A stretch of DNA of 64,000 bases from Citrus sinensis (Eukaryota > Streptophyta > Magnoliopsida > Sapindales > Rutaceae). Every line of letters begins with the position of its first letter. The stretch's first letter is position 1. The stretch covers positions 4,256,001 through 4,320,000 of the forward strand of contig NC_068556.1 of NCBI RefSeq assembly GCF_022201045.2, given 5' to 3'. Shown here one piece after another: positions 25,521-37,648 of the stretch. A program made the position numbers and the translations under genes. The notes beneath the pieces are model-generated. The model saw only the letters and a list, made by a program, of their open reading frames with translations, was not told where the DNA came from and made no database searches.

Positions 25521-26108
25521 TCAGTAGTGCTCCAGTGTCTATTAAGTGATTTTGCACTGAGTGCTGAAAACGCGAACCCGGGCCCAAACAACTCGTCCGT
25601 ACAAAATTCGGGCCTTGGTGGCTGATAATTCTTTGCGATTATGGTATGAAAGGCTTTTTGTCCCCCCCGGGCCCCGGGGCATGGATTAACTTTTTTCTTT
25701 CGAAGAATGAGAAAGGGTTTCAAATTGGCATTGTACATTCGGGTGGTTGCTCCGGTCGAACCGCATATGATGACACATTTTTTGTTTTTCAATTTCCAAA
25801 AAGATTATATAATTCTGCCCACAAATTTCTCTTTTGTTCGTTGTTTTTCTGTCATTTAATGCTGCGCATTGAAAATCATAATTTGCCCAACAGCCTTGTC
25901 TAGAAGGCCGACAGTGGAGACTCTTGGGGCTATTGCCATACCAGGCTCGAGATTAGGAACGACAAAAATTGCCGTAGACTCACTACGGGCGCCCAAAATT
26001 CTTCAAAAAATTTTCGGGCCGGCGAAAATAAATTAGACTTTTAAATTATTTGACCAAAGTCGGACAATTTTAGTTAACTAGTTTTACTGTTAGTAGCAGC
26101 TTATCATC

Positions 26109-26520
26109 TGGCATCAGAGCGAGTTCTTGGGCATCGTGACTGTTAAGGAACTTGAAGACGAGGACAAGCAATTGGCTCAACAATTGACTCACCAGTTGAC
26201 TAAACAGTTTGATGAGAAAGTTAATGCCCTGTCCGAAAACCTCCAAGCACTAAGTTTAGGTCTTCGTGACCCATTCAACCAGCGTGGAAACAACAATCGA
26301 TAGATGCAAATCAATAACCAACAACCTGATCCTGCGGCACGTAATAGAGGGAAGCTTGTGCAAGCCTGCAATTTACGGCTTGAATTTTCTTTTCGGCTAA
26401 TAAAACCCAACGGGATGGACACAGCCTGCAATGAACTTCCAAGGATCCAAGAAGAGTACACAGCCGTAACCAATCAAAAGGCAGCTCCTCGATCTAATGA
26501 CTTTCAGTGAAAATTAGATT
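26109..26520 (+). pseudogene. Possible LTR-retrotransposon start: PBS-like site and gag-like text
   Basis: TGGCATCAGAGC at 26109-26120 differs by one base from the tRNA-iMet primer-binding site TGGTATCAGAGC. It is followed by an open stretch to a stop at about 26300 (charged, Q-rich, with KELEDEDKQLAQQL) and a further open stretch to 26508. No flanking LTR pair was recognised, so this is an old or partial element at best. Confidence 0.35.
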
Positions 26521-27338
26521 CATTAACAAACTCAAATCACTGAGTTTTATCTTCCAGAAGATTCCTAGAGACCCACCTGGAAGCGCTCCAGTATCTCAGA
26601 ATAAATAAATGCGATAGATGGAGCATAACGGACCGTTTCCTAGGTCCACTAGCTCTTCTCTTTCTGTTGCTCTATTTGTGCCGCGTCTGATGGAGTGTGG
26701 TGAATTGTCTAAAAGGAGTGTCTCGACAGGGTCGTCAGAATTGGATAAGAGAGAATCAAGTGTATCTTGTCCGTTGAATATCTGAACTATTTTATTGCTG
26801 CACTAATTTCGAGTGACTGTCCCCTGAGGTGTTTAAGTGTGACGAAAGCGGTCCTTAATCTGTCATCGGTGTTATTCATAACATTTCATTCGTTTGCGTT
26901 GTGAGTCGAAATGTGTTCCGGATTCTTTTAGTCAAAAACTCTTTCGAATCACTGTACTTTTGAGTGTTGATACACTGACTTCGATTGTCCGGTTAAAATA
27001 GATTACTTTGGGATAGGCAAACATGAAATGATTTGCCTGTTTCAGAGGATGCCGGTGCTCTATTGCGACCCCTGACAATGTCGGTCCGTCTGCTGGTTAT
27101 GCACTCATTTTTTTGTGACGAATACCAAAAAGGTCTTTAAATACTTTTTTCACACACACAACGGAACTCCGAACTAGTAAGGTTTACCTTTGATACTGTT
27201 GGTGGATAAATTTGATCAAACAATACGAAGGAGACACGTGTTAAATAAAAAATAATAAACTAAGAAAATATAGGTCCACTAATTTTAAGTTTCTTTTCTT
27301 GAAAGACCTCCTTTGAATGCTCTAAAGAGCTCCTCAAG

Positions 27339-27530
27339 AAGGGTATTCGCCATAAAGATTCTCTAAAAGAATTATCTTCATCAAAATTTTAAGAAACCTC
27401 TTAAAAAGGATAATGACTATCAATATATGTTAAAAGGATCCTCTCAAAGAAGGATAATCGCCATGGGTATACCCCAAAAAAATCATCTCATAAGGATCCT
27501 AAGGATCTTCTTAAAAATGATAATTGCTAT
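27339..27530 (+). repeat. Four degenerate copies of a GAAGGATAATCGCCAT-like unit
   Basis: Units near 27339, 27405, 27449 and 27515 vary around GAAGGATAATCGCCAT, with spacings of about 66, 44 and 66 bp. GGATCCT and CTCTTAAA-type sequence between the units is also partly shared. Confidence 0.55.
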
Positions 27531-28412
27531 AGTTAGTCATATACTTGACCTTTCATATGGAGTTTCCTGAGAGCATCTTAGAGTCCATATGGACACATAG
27601 AGGAGACCCACTAGCCCACGCCCTCCTCAAGTAGTGGCAATATGTTACTTGTGTCTTTGGATCAAATATTAGGTCATTTAAATTATTTTTCCTTGAACAA
27701 CACGTGTGGCTCCCCAATTGGTAGCTTCTTTTGGCAAATGGGCTCTAGGGCTCTTTTATAGGTGGTGCCTCTTCATTGGTTGTTTAAAGAGTTCAACGAA
27801 GTTAACTACTCATTCATTTTTATGGGCTAGTCAGGTCTAATGGTCTCCTTAGGATTATCACATGAGTTGATATCCTTATTGTTGGTAGGTGATCCATAGC
27901 ATGAGCTGGCGCAAATACAGTAGAGGCCCTGTCACATCAATACTAAGAGGCAAATTTTCCTTTAATTTCCCAACTATGACTTAGATATTTTTTATGATTA
28001 AAGGAGTTCTTATAATTTAAGTAACGTTTGGAAGTCTGTCATTTCTAATACTTCAAGAATTCCAGACGTTGTTCTTATTTTTTAAGACACGTGACAACAC
28101 TTTAGTGGCTTCCAAAATTAACCAACTACACCATGCTTGAAATTTGGTTGCAGCTGTAGTCCAGTTGCGTATCCACTCCACATTTCAGATTTAACAAAAT
28201 TGTCAAAGGTGGTCCAAAACTTGTCACCATAAAAAGGCCAAAATCTTCATTGTAAAGAAACACGACAACAAACCAAGTGCTGGCTGATTGTTAGCAATTT
28301 TCAGCTCTTAAATAATCGTGTAAACCAATTTCCGTAAAATTGACCAACATTCTAACAAGCCTCTGTCGTCAGCAAATGACTCCGAGTACCAGAAACTAAA
28401 ACAATCCACATG

Positions 28413-28437
28413 ACACACACACACACACACACACACA
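28413..28437. repeat. (AC)n microsatellite
   Basis: Uninterrupted AC dinucleotide run of 25 bp. Confidence 0.95.
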
Positions 28438-28966
28438 TTTTGGCAGCCGAAATTCAACGATCACGAGCCGTCAGATGGCCCTACCATGATCGAAATAGTC
28501 TTCGCTTTGACCCCACACTACCCCTCGTGTGCTGCAATTCAATTACAAATAATGGCATCTTCTATTCGGAGAATCCAATGTACAGATTCAAATATCAATG
28601 GAACAACTATTTATAAGGCTATAATGCAAAATTGAAGAACAAAGTTTGTACGTCTCAAAAAATTTTACCTATTAAAATATCAATTCATGCTCTTTATTAT
28701 TATTATTCGAACTCACAATTAGTTCACCTGCACTCAAGAGCTACATTGGGTGGTTTTTTTTTTTTTTTTTTAATAACAAAACCTTAATATTTTTAATCTT
28801 AAATAAGTCGAGTCTATTTTCAAATAATTGATTGAAATCGAACCAAACGGGTACGCCAAACTGTGCATTAACGAAAGGCAGGTAAATATTTGGGCCACTC
28901 TGCTGTGTTGTCCTCAACAGCCTAGCTACAATTCATGGGAAGTAATTGGGTACCGGACCAGTTGTA

Positions 28967-29613
28967 CACGTGGGCTGGAACCAGCTTGATAGCACGGCAC
29001 GTATGGACTCCGATGTTCGAACATGGGTGGCACCATGTACCGCCCACGTGCATCTTGCCCGGTCCTATTCGTCTCGTGGGATTGCTGGCTGTTGCGGGGG
29101 GCTCTTGATCACGTGACATCCGAGTGGTTCACTTTCAATCGTGTTGAGCGTACCACTGACATAGACTGAACAGTGAAGTGTGTTTCCGGGTCTAGGTGGC
29201 CGCTTTTGCTTTTGCTTTTTTTTTTTAATTTCCTTCAAATGGAAGCAAAAATCATACAATTTCAGTTGCATCTTATGATTTCTGTTTATTTTAAAACCAA
29301 ACATAAACAAAACAAAGCCCATAGGGACATGGGTTTTTTGTTCTTTCATTTGTTTTATGATATTGTTGAGTATATTTAGTAAGGTTTTGGATAAGACATA
29401 GGGACATATTTTGCTTTTTTGGTTTCATTGTCCAGGCTGATCTTTCTTCTTCCTGTCTGAAAAGCTAAAACAAGACAAAAAGAACTACATAAAAAAAATG
29501 GCCGAGGAAATGATCTCCATTTAAGTACTTCGATTAGAATAATAAATTACAAATGTGAATATACAGTAGCCACGTTCACGAATTTCCGAATGTGACAATT
29601 AAACTAACACGTG
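28967..29613 (+). promoter_or_regulatory. Cluster of four G-boxes upstream of the Aux/IAA gene
   Basis: CACGTG occurs at 28967-28972, 29045-29050, 29110-29115 and 29608-29613, that is 1.4-2.0 kb upstream of the IAA29-like ATG. The first three lie in a GC-richer 200-bp island. G-boxes bind bHLH factors such as PIFs and bZIPs. Arabidopsis IAA29 is a known PIF target, so this could be a distal enhancer, which is inference. Confidence 0.45.
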
Positions 29614-29989
29614 TTATTGGATTAAAGTGGAAAAATTAAACAAGTAATATGATTCTAAATTCTAATTAAGGATCTCTCGCTTCGGCAAGGGGGGGAAGGT
29701 TCGTTGCATTTGATGAGTCATAGAGAGAGATCGATGAAGAAAGCGTACCGGTTGCGCAAATGATGTGAAATTGAAAGGCACGAACCAAGGCGTGTTTAGG
29801 AATTCAAATGCGAAGGAGAGATGAGCTGGGAGGTAATGGGGTGGGCCCACGCATTTTGGCCACGATTTTGACTATCGAGTATCAAATCTCTCACCCTAAT
29901 ACAAATGGCAACTTTGGCTTTAAGACGTGCTATCAAATATCAATCTTTATGGCACCACGGGAGACAGCGACCAATATGTTGAACATATT

Positions 29990-30010
29990 CACGCTCCCCT
30001 TCGGAGCGTG
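29990..30010. repeat. Short perfect hairpin
   Basis: CACGCTCC and GGAGCGTG form an 8-bp stem around a 5-base loop. It may be chance. Confidence 0.5.
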
Positions 30011-30019
30011 TGGTAGACC

Positions 30020-30860
30020 GTAGTTGCGCCTTGGGATTTTTTGACCAAAGACAAAATCACATTTTTTTAATCAATTCAACAATTTATAGTAAAATTATCC
30101 TTTATTGTTTTATTGAATAAAATCTCAATTTGAGGGGCAATTATCACCCTAAATTTACGCTAACTGTAACAGAAAAATACACACACACATATATATAATG
30201 CTTTGCTTAATATATACTATTTTTTTATCTTCCTTTAACTCATTGTGGGTAAAATTTTAATCCGTAATTTTTTTTTATATTTTTTAAGAGATCTTATCAA
30301 CTCAAGAACAAACTAATACTTATATAAATTAGTTTCAACTTGTATATAATTTAATAAAATTAAAAGTAGTCAATATTTGTTATTCTCGCGCTAATTCTAA
30401 GAATTAATTCAATTCAATTATAATTTCGAAACATCACATAATTGCATGAATTTCAACTCAGACCTATCCATGTAATAATAACGGAAAAAAAAAAGAAGAG
30501 AAAATGGAAGACCAAGGTATTTTATATTTAAAAAGTGAGCACATGAATGTTTATTGGAAATTTGGCTGGGCTAAAACCTAAAATCCGTGAAGCTCTTGCT
30601 TTGGTGCGCGTGGGCACCAACCACATGTAAAACTGACAGTGGGTGTTTGGGATCAGAAAACAATGGCAAGAGGGAAGGAAACAAGGCGGGCAACGGGGTC
30701 GGCTAAAAGGGGGACATCGAGACGGACCCACTTTAGCAATATGTTACCTGTTGCCTGCACCTTGTCTGCTTACCCGCCCACCTCGCCTTCCTCTTTTTCC
30801 ACTCCGTGTCCATTGTGTTCATCTCCTCTCTCGTTCAATTAACTAATTAAAACTCGCCCA
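30020..30860. other. AT-rich proximal upstream region of the Aux/IAA gene
   Basis: No gene. AT-rich to about 30500, then a more GC-balanced promoter-like stretch up to the TATA box. Confidence 0.5.
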
Positions 30861-30871
30861 CACGTTGCACA

Positions 30872-30878
30872 TATATAG
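30872..30878 (+). promoter_or_regulatory. TATA box of the Aux/IAA gene
   Basis: TATATAG preceded by CACACGTTGCACA, about 130 bp upstream of the chosen ATG. Its position argues against the in-frame ATG at 30865, which would lie upstream of any transcript start. Confidence 0.6.
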
Positions 30879-31005
30879 CATTCATCATTCATCATCCATC
30901 ATCTTACTTATTTTAACAAGTAACCCCCAGATCACTTATACCCCAAAACTCTCGCTCTCACCTCAAAGACGTATCTTTGTTTGTTGTTTGTTGGATTTTA
31001 TAGAC

Positions 31006-32164
31006 ATGATTCACATGATGATGGAGCTTCAATTGGGTCTCGCTCTTCCAAGCATTGCTACTACTCATCATGTCAGAGGCTTCGAATTCGACCTCAATAA
31101 CAGCTACGTGTACGAGCCCAAGGACTCGGACCCATCTTCATGGAACATCAACAGTTACTTTGGCTCCTCAGCTTCTGTGCCTGGCAAATGCAGTACTACT
31201 AATAGTAGTAACGGCAACAAGAAACGCAGCTGCGATGATGCCTTCGACTATGAGCAAGTCAGAGCGGTGCCTCCTCGAACCCTGCCTCTTTTCAACTGGA
31301 ACAGCAGGTATCCTGATGATGAAGATGATCCCAGAGACCTCGACAACAACTCTTCCTTCGGCAGTAACAAGTACTTGCTACTCACTCTCTCTAAAATTTT
31401 CTTATTTATGTCATGTCTAGCTACTTCTGGGAAATTGATGGTTTTGAGTTATTTGATTAATTTCTCAGGACGGTTGATGATGAAGATGGTGTACATGTGG
31501 TTGGGTGGCCGCCTATTAAGAACTGGAGGAAGAAGCTTTGTCACCAACAACATCATATTCCTGGCGGCCGAGTCAAGAACAATCAGGCGGTGGTGGCAAA
31601 CAATGGCTCTGCTTGTGGCGGGAGGCAGTCGAATTCCATGTACGTGAAGGTGAAAATGGAGGGCGTAGCCATTGCCAGGAAAATTGACTTGACCCTTTAC
31701 GATTCTTTTGAGACGCTCACAAACACCTTGATCGGCATGTTTGGCCTATGTAAGCCATTGTTATAGCTCTGCCTCCCTCTGATTACGCTTCTTCTATGAT
31801 ACTTTTTTGTAGTAATTAATTTGTTGTGAAACAATGAATTAACAAGTTCGTGTAATTTTGTGTGCTGTCTGTTTGGTAACAACAGGGCTCGAAGATTCCT
31901 ACGATTATCAACTCACATATCAAGATAGAGAAGGAGATTGGCTTATTGCTAAAGATGTCCCCTGGAGGTGTGTTTGATTAAAAAATTCAAACATTTGCAT
32001 GTTTGAATATGAAATATGAAGATAGATGAGCCATTTTCATTTTTTTTTCCCAAAAATTAATTGCAGTTTCGAACAAGAATATTCATGGACTCTTGTTATG
32101 TTGGCATTGCAGAACTTTCATTCAAACAGTGCAACGCCTCAATTTGTCCAGGAGCGGCGGTTGA
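31006..32164 (+). CDS. IAA29: Aux/IAA transcriptional repressor, IAA29-like
   Basis: Short-lived nuclear repressor of auxin response. Exons 31006-31370, 31469-31749, 31886-31967 and 32113-32164 join in frame to 260 codons (259 residues). Domain I is LQLGLALP, a good LxLxL EAR motif that recruits TOPLESS-type corepressors. Domain II is [13 protein letters not shown], a canonical degron bound by TIR1/AFB receptors. The PB1 part (domains III/IV) runs from [19 protein letters not shown] to the C-terminus, with the acidic OPCA stretch [13 protein letters not shown]. The long, weakly conserved linker between domains I and II and the short C-terminus fit IAA29 best, from memory. ATG 31006 is preferred; Met codons at 31015, 31018 and 31021 are alternatives. 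No frameshift is seen. Confidence 0.9.
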
Positions 32165-33208
32165 TTCATTAATTGATGATCATTAATTACATGGAAAATG
32201 CGCTGCCACCTATCAGCATACTTAATTTGAATCCTTGATAGTCCACCCCATCCTTCTGGTTTTTTTTTTTTTTTAATCGGTTTAGTCTTGGATGACTGTA
32301 TGTAATGTGTAGTAGCAACTCTGCAAGTATTAATTAGCTCTGTAACATTTGAATTATCTTTCACCTTGATGTAGAAAGCATGACTCAAACTTATTATATT
32401 ATAATTTGCTTTTGTCCTTTGATATTATAATAATAATAATAATTATTATTATTATTCTATTATCACTTCAGGTTTTCAATCTGTTTCATGGGTGAAACTT
32501 GCTATGTGGATATGTATGACACTTTCTGAGTTACTGAAAAGCGCAGCAAGGTTTCAGTTTCAGAAATGCTGACTTTGGTCGATTTTTTTTTTTTTTCCCT
32601 TTAATCTCAAATCTAAATGAGTTTGAATATTATTGAAGTCTGAATGGTCTGAATGAATTTATTAAAATAATTTTTTTTTTAAATCTCTTGACGTCTAAGC
32701 GATAAGTTATTTGTCTTTGTAAACTCAAAACATCTTAAGTCTAATAATTTTACACCTAAGACCTTGAAAGTGTTATATATTCTTGAAGTTTAAATAGGTG
32801 TATATTTATAGTGTTATCTAGTACAACAATTTTATATGTTATAAATATTTATAAGGCAAACATTTAATATATAATTTATAAAAATAATTTTGGTTATTTT
32901 TTTACAATTTAATATAACATTTATACAAAAAAAGAGATGATATCTAATAATAAAAGAATTTATTTAAAATTCAAACTGAATGTATGTTAAGTATTTAATA
33001 TCAAGTAAAATTTGAGGTCAAGGAAATTTATAATAGACATCTATTAGGTAGGTGGGGAATAAATACATTTAATAAGGGTATCTAGGAGGGAAAAATGATT
33101 CTCCATCACACATTTTATCATTCAAATAAAAAAAAAAGGAATTTTTTTTTTCCATATAGATACAAATGTCTTACACTAAGAATTCAAATACAAGAACAAA
33201 CAAGATAA
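32165..33208. other. Aux/IAA 3' flank and AT-rich spacer
   Basis: 3' UTR followed by AT-rich DNA. A TAA/TTA microsatellite that is self-complementary (about 32424-32457) can fold back on itself. No gene seen. Confidence 0.6.
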
Positions 33209-33217
33209 AATATCAAA

Positions 33218-34187
33218 GGGTGGGGTTATTTGTACTCTAAAAATTACTTTGAACACTCTATTACTTTGTATACTCATATACTAATTTAAAAAATTAAATT
33301 TTACTTTGTACACTCTTTAAAATTCTAAAAAAATCCTTATTCAAACTATTTAAATTGTTTAACATTATTACTTAAAAATATCAGCAAAATTACTCGCTAC
33401 ACCTAATTTTAGAAGGTCTAATATATATTTATAACAATATATTCAAGTCAAGTTGTAATCGAATTTTTTAAGGCTATTTTAGTTGTTAATTATTTATTTA
33501 TTTATGTTCAATAATTGGATATTGGGAAGGACCTTGATGAGAAGGATTATGATGATTACGATTGTTGGATAATTGCTCATATGGTGCACAATTTTGAGGA
33601 GGAGAATGAAGTGTGTTTCTTTTGCAATGATTTCATTCTTTGTCTCAATTAATGAGTTTTTGGGACTCAAAAAGAATTGTTTTTATTTTGGTGGTGATCT
33701 GATATTTCAAAAGAATATTTCTAATGGTGGAGACTGCCACAATTTCCAGGCTATGCTAAAGCTTTTCGACCACCACCAACTCGGTTGGAGAGTCGAGAGT
33801 TCTCGCTTGACTCTTCCCCGAATGTAATAGTGTTATCAAATTTTTATAATTTTGATTTAGGGTAATTTTGTTTTATTTCATTTTTAAAAAATAAAAAGCA
33901 TTACACATGTTTTGTAGTTAAAATATTTTCAAAAAATATTGATTTCATCATTGTTCATCTAAGTATTGATTAACAATTCAAGATGATAGAAACAAAAGTT
34001 TTAGATTGAAGGCATGAGAAGTATACATTGAATAATGAGCATGCTATATAAGTTTTCAAAGTAATTAAATAGTATTAACTGATAATAAATTGTCCTTAAT
34101 AGTAATTCATATTACATATATTTTTATAATTTTTTTATTAAAATTAGAGTGTTCAAAGTAATTTTTGGTGCGCAAATAGCCCCACTC
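33218..34187. mobile_element. Mutator-like element (MULE), non-autonomous
   Basis: Terminal inverted repeats of about 42 bp (roughly 36 of 42 positions match) start GGGTGGGGTTATTTG on the left and, reverse-complemented, GAGTGGGGCTATTTG on the right; their inner ends share AAAAATTACTTTGAACAC. A perfect 9-bp duplication AATATCAAA flanks the element at 33209-33217 and 34188-34196, the length typical of Mutator. No transposase is present. The interior carries a coding-like segment (33520-33827). Confidence 0.85.
33520..33827 (+). pseudogene. Possible captured gene fragment inside the MULE
   Basis: The segment is more protein-like than the rest of the element. One frame reads VSINEFLGLKKNCFYF, which resembles the SxSxxxFxGLKxNCIYF block of plant DUF295/F-box proteins, and continues open to 33827. 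A second frame upstream (about 33520-33650) is also open. If confirmed, this would make the element a Pack-MULE. The assignment rests on one short motif recalled from memory. Confidence 0.35.
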
Positions 34188-34196
34188 AATATCAAA

Positions 34197-35463
34197 TATC
34201 TTAAATTAAGTCAAATTAAGACTTCAAACATAAAAATAAACAATCCTTCCTCATTTATTGGGCTGTATGAGGATCACGTCTCTGACCTACTAGTTGTTAA
34301 ATTATTTTCTTTAAATTACATAATTTTTATCTCTATAACTCTAAATATTTATAAGTTAAAAAGATTATTTTAAATAAATATAAATTATGAAATTGAATAG
34401 ATGAAAAAAAATTATTAAAAGTTTTTTATAAATTTAAGTAATTTATTAATTAGAATTAAAAAAAAAAAGAATTTTAAGAGGAATTTAGCAGCGGTGTCAA
34501 TAGACCCACCGGCACTCAGCTTTCCATTGTCAGACTTGCTCCGTGAATCTTGACCGGCCTGTCATTTTTGCTTTTTCTTTTGGGCCTCGGTTTAAATAAC
34601 TCATGGACAAAGGAGATCCTTGTAATGTCCTCCCCGATCCATCACTAAAATTATATTATATTATTAATTTCTCGTATAAAAATTTTAGTTTTAAAATATT
34701 TTTTTAATAATTATTTCAAAGCATTTTTTTAATAATAATAGTGAAAATGAAAACAAAAAATAGTATTAGAAAGAGCAAAATATTCTTAGACAAATGCTTC
34801 TTCTCAAAGTTAAAAAAAAAATCATTTACCGTATATGTTTATTTCTTAACTTTAAATTTCTGATTCAGTCACTGTAAAAACAAGAATTAATAAAGATAAA
34901 ATACATTTTTTTCAACTAATTTGATAACAGGGGTTTTCAATGCAGAGAACTTGATGCCCGTTACTCAAATTGGGCAAATTAATTTAATATGCGCGCGCTT
35001 GCGCACACATACATACATTATATATAAAATTATTTTCAGTTATAAACACCCTCATTTTTTTTTAATGTTGATATCCTGTTAAGCCGTGTTATTTAATAGC
35101 ATTAAAAACTAACTCTATTAAATCATATGACTTAAAAGCGTGTTCACATAAAAAAAATAAAAATCCCTAGACTCGAGGACTCTATGTGTATACACATATA
35201 CATATACATATATCTATATATAATCGTTTTTTAGTAAGACAATACTAATAAAAATTAAAAAAAAAATTCTATGTACTAACAGACAAAAAATACAACTTAT
35301 TTTAATAACATTCTCACTTAAAGTGAGGATGCTACGAACAAAAAAAAAACAGATTTTAATACATTAACATTTAAAAATAATAATTTTTAATGTATTAAAA
35401 TATGTATTTTTTATATTTTAGTGATAAAGTAAGGATGTTTTCACTAAAGAAAACTCCCTTATA

Positions 35464-35502
<39 letters not shown>

Positions 35503-35716
35503 AAACACACACAAATACTTTGATTTCACTTAAGGAGTAACTACCATATCCTACATTGTTATCTTAATTTCATCCTAAATTATGCAACATTCATCAATTG
35601 GATAGTAAGTTATATAATTAAGATTTGGATTTTTGTAAAGAATTATCAACCATTTAATGAATGACAAATTACATACCACATCATTCAAAACACTCTTTTC
35701 TTAAGAGCTAAAGTTC
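34197..35716. other. AT-rich intergenic region
   Basis: No gene recognised; contains the (AC)n run at 35465-35497 and long A/T-rich tracts. Confidence 0.6.
35465..35497. repeat. (AC)n microsatellite
   Basis: 33-bp AC run followed by interrupted AC repeats to about 35513. Confidence 0.95.
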
Positions 35717-35784
35717 AAATTTGTGAAAAGAGGTAAGCTGGTAACGCCCTTCTAGATGGGGTGCCAGCTAGGGGTGGGCAAAAT

Positions 35785-36110
35785 CAAGTTCGGATCGGGT
35801 TCGGATCAACCCGATCGGGTTTCGGGTTGGTCGGGTTGGGTAAAAATTGATCCGAACTTCACCCGAACTTAAAACCCGATCCGATCCGATCCAAATTAAT
35901 TCGGATCGGATCGGATCGGGTTAAAAAGTCGGGTGGAGTTCGGATTGGATCGGATGCGGGTTAAGTCGGGTTCGGATTAAATTCAGGTTATTCGGATGAA
36001 ATCGGGTTAATTCGGGTCGGGTGAAATCGGATCGGATTCGGGTTAATTCGGGTTCGGATTAAATTCGGGTTATTCGGATCAATTCGGGTCAATTCGGGTT
36101 AAAATTAATT
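35785..36110. repeat. Left subterminal repeat array of the hAT element
   Basis: Dozens of overlapping CGGATCGG, GATCGGGTT and TTCGGGTTAA units in about 325 bp. In hAT elements such subterminal motifs are transposase-binding sites, so that role is inferred here. Confidence 0.75.
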
Positions 36111-37648
36111 AATTTGGCAATTTGACAATTGGGGATCAAACGTAACTTTAATTGAATTACTCCATTAATTATCTTTAATTAGAGGGAAGAGAGTGAAAGA
36201 GAGGAAAAAGAAATTGTATGACTTTTAATAAAATAACTTATAAATTTAGAAATTATGTACATATGTTAAAATATTATTTGTTAATGGTTTCATATTAGAT
36301 TATAAAGACCTAAAACATCACGCTAGAATTTCTCCAGTCCAAAATTTTTTCACAATCAAAAAATAAATTATTTTTTACAAATTTTAATCTTATCCTATGG
36401 TCATGTTTGTTCAAAATTCAAAGAAAACCTTAACAACTTGCTATGTGGCACAATAATAAGTCTTAAACTCTTAATGTCTTATAGTAAAAGATAAAACCCA
36501 TTAAATCTAATATTAAAATATAATAAATCACAAAAAAAGAAAACCCTCTACCAAATGGCATAACTCAATCAGTGGACTAGAATCCACATTAATTTTGTCC
36601 TGGGGCCACACGTTGATACTTGATAAGAAACATTTTTTTTTCTATTTTTTTTTCTTTTTGGCTTTTTGCCATGGGGACCTCTAGAGAAGTGGAGATACAA
36701 CCATTTAAAAGAAAACTTACATACACTTTGCAATTTGCATACACTTTATCTAATCCAAAAGACAAACACAACAAACGTAAGGGATTGATTCATTTTTATT
36801 CTGGCAATAACAACATGAACGTGCATGTCCTTTATAAAACAAGGACATTTCTCTTTCACTATTGTCACCTTGCTAACTAAGATATTTCTTTCCCACCTTC
36901 CTTGTCCTCCCTCATTCATTCATCCATTCATTTCAACCAACAAAAAAAGAAAACTACTATAGAATTAAATTCAAATGATTCAAAATTAAAAATTAACACA
37001 AAGCATAAAATTAAAATTAACACAAAGTTTAAATTTAATAGTCTCCATCCAAAGCGCAATGTCCAATTCTAAAATCTAAACATTAATCTTTAGAACACAA
37101 AATTAAACATAATTAAATAGTTTCCATTTTCCAAAACACAAATGACAAAGTTCCAAAATCCAAAACACAACAAAATTTAAATGTAAATCTAGATCAACTT
37201 CCTCTACGACTCCACCGTTCCTCGCAAGCACTTTGACAACTTTTAACTTCAATTTCTTCTACTCCAAGTCGAAGAATTGAAGCATATATCCCCTAGGAAA
37301 AAATTGAAAAAATAATAGATAATCATTTAACTACTTTCTTTAAGCCACATGACAAATAAAGGGACATTAAACACAAACACATATGCCCAATTCATGTGTG
37401 TACTTGATTAAATATAAGAAAAAAAATTAAGTCAATTGTGGCTTATTTCATGGCATTCATCATCAAGTAAATTTAATAATAATCTTAATTCCTAGGTAAT
37501 ACCATTCCAACAATTTCAATGTGTCTAAAATAAATGAAACAATTATAAATTAAAACTATAACAACTATTATCTATTATTATAGTGTAAATTACAACCTAA
37601 ACATATAATATGAAATTATAAATAATAATATATATTAAGAATTACCTT

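Larger units (their letters stand above)
26521..28966. other. Intergenic region with a degenerate repeat
   Basis: No gene recognised. It contains the degenerate repeat at 27339-27530 and an (AC)n microsatellite at 28413-28437. Composition is less AT-rich than neighbouring spacers, which would suit old mobile DNA. Confidence 0.5.

Noticed and set aside
25402..26473. Minus-strand ORFs in the GC-richer Q-motif region
   Set aside because: Cysteine-rich and leucine-rich text here is the antisense of CAG repeats and has no codon or domain support.
29270..29345. Inverted-repeat-like AACAAAGCCCA ... TGGGTTTTTTGTT
   Set aside because: Short, imperfect and without flanking duplication; likely chance in A/T-rich sequence.
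30528..30846. Small ORFs on both strands before the Aux/IAA gene
   Set aside because: They overlap the promoter, are mutually overlapping and show no conserved text.
30865..31005. In-frame upstream ATG that would add 47 residues to the Aux/IAA protein
   Set aside because: It precedes or overlaps the TATA box (30872-30878) and the added text has no family similarity.
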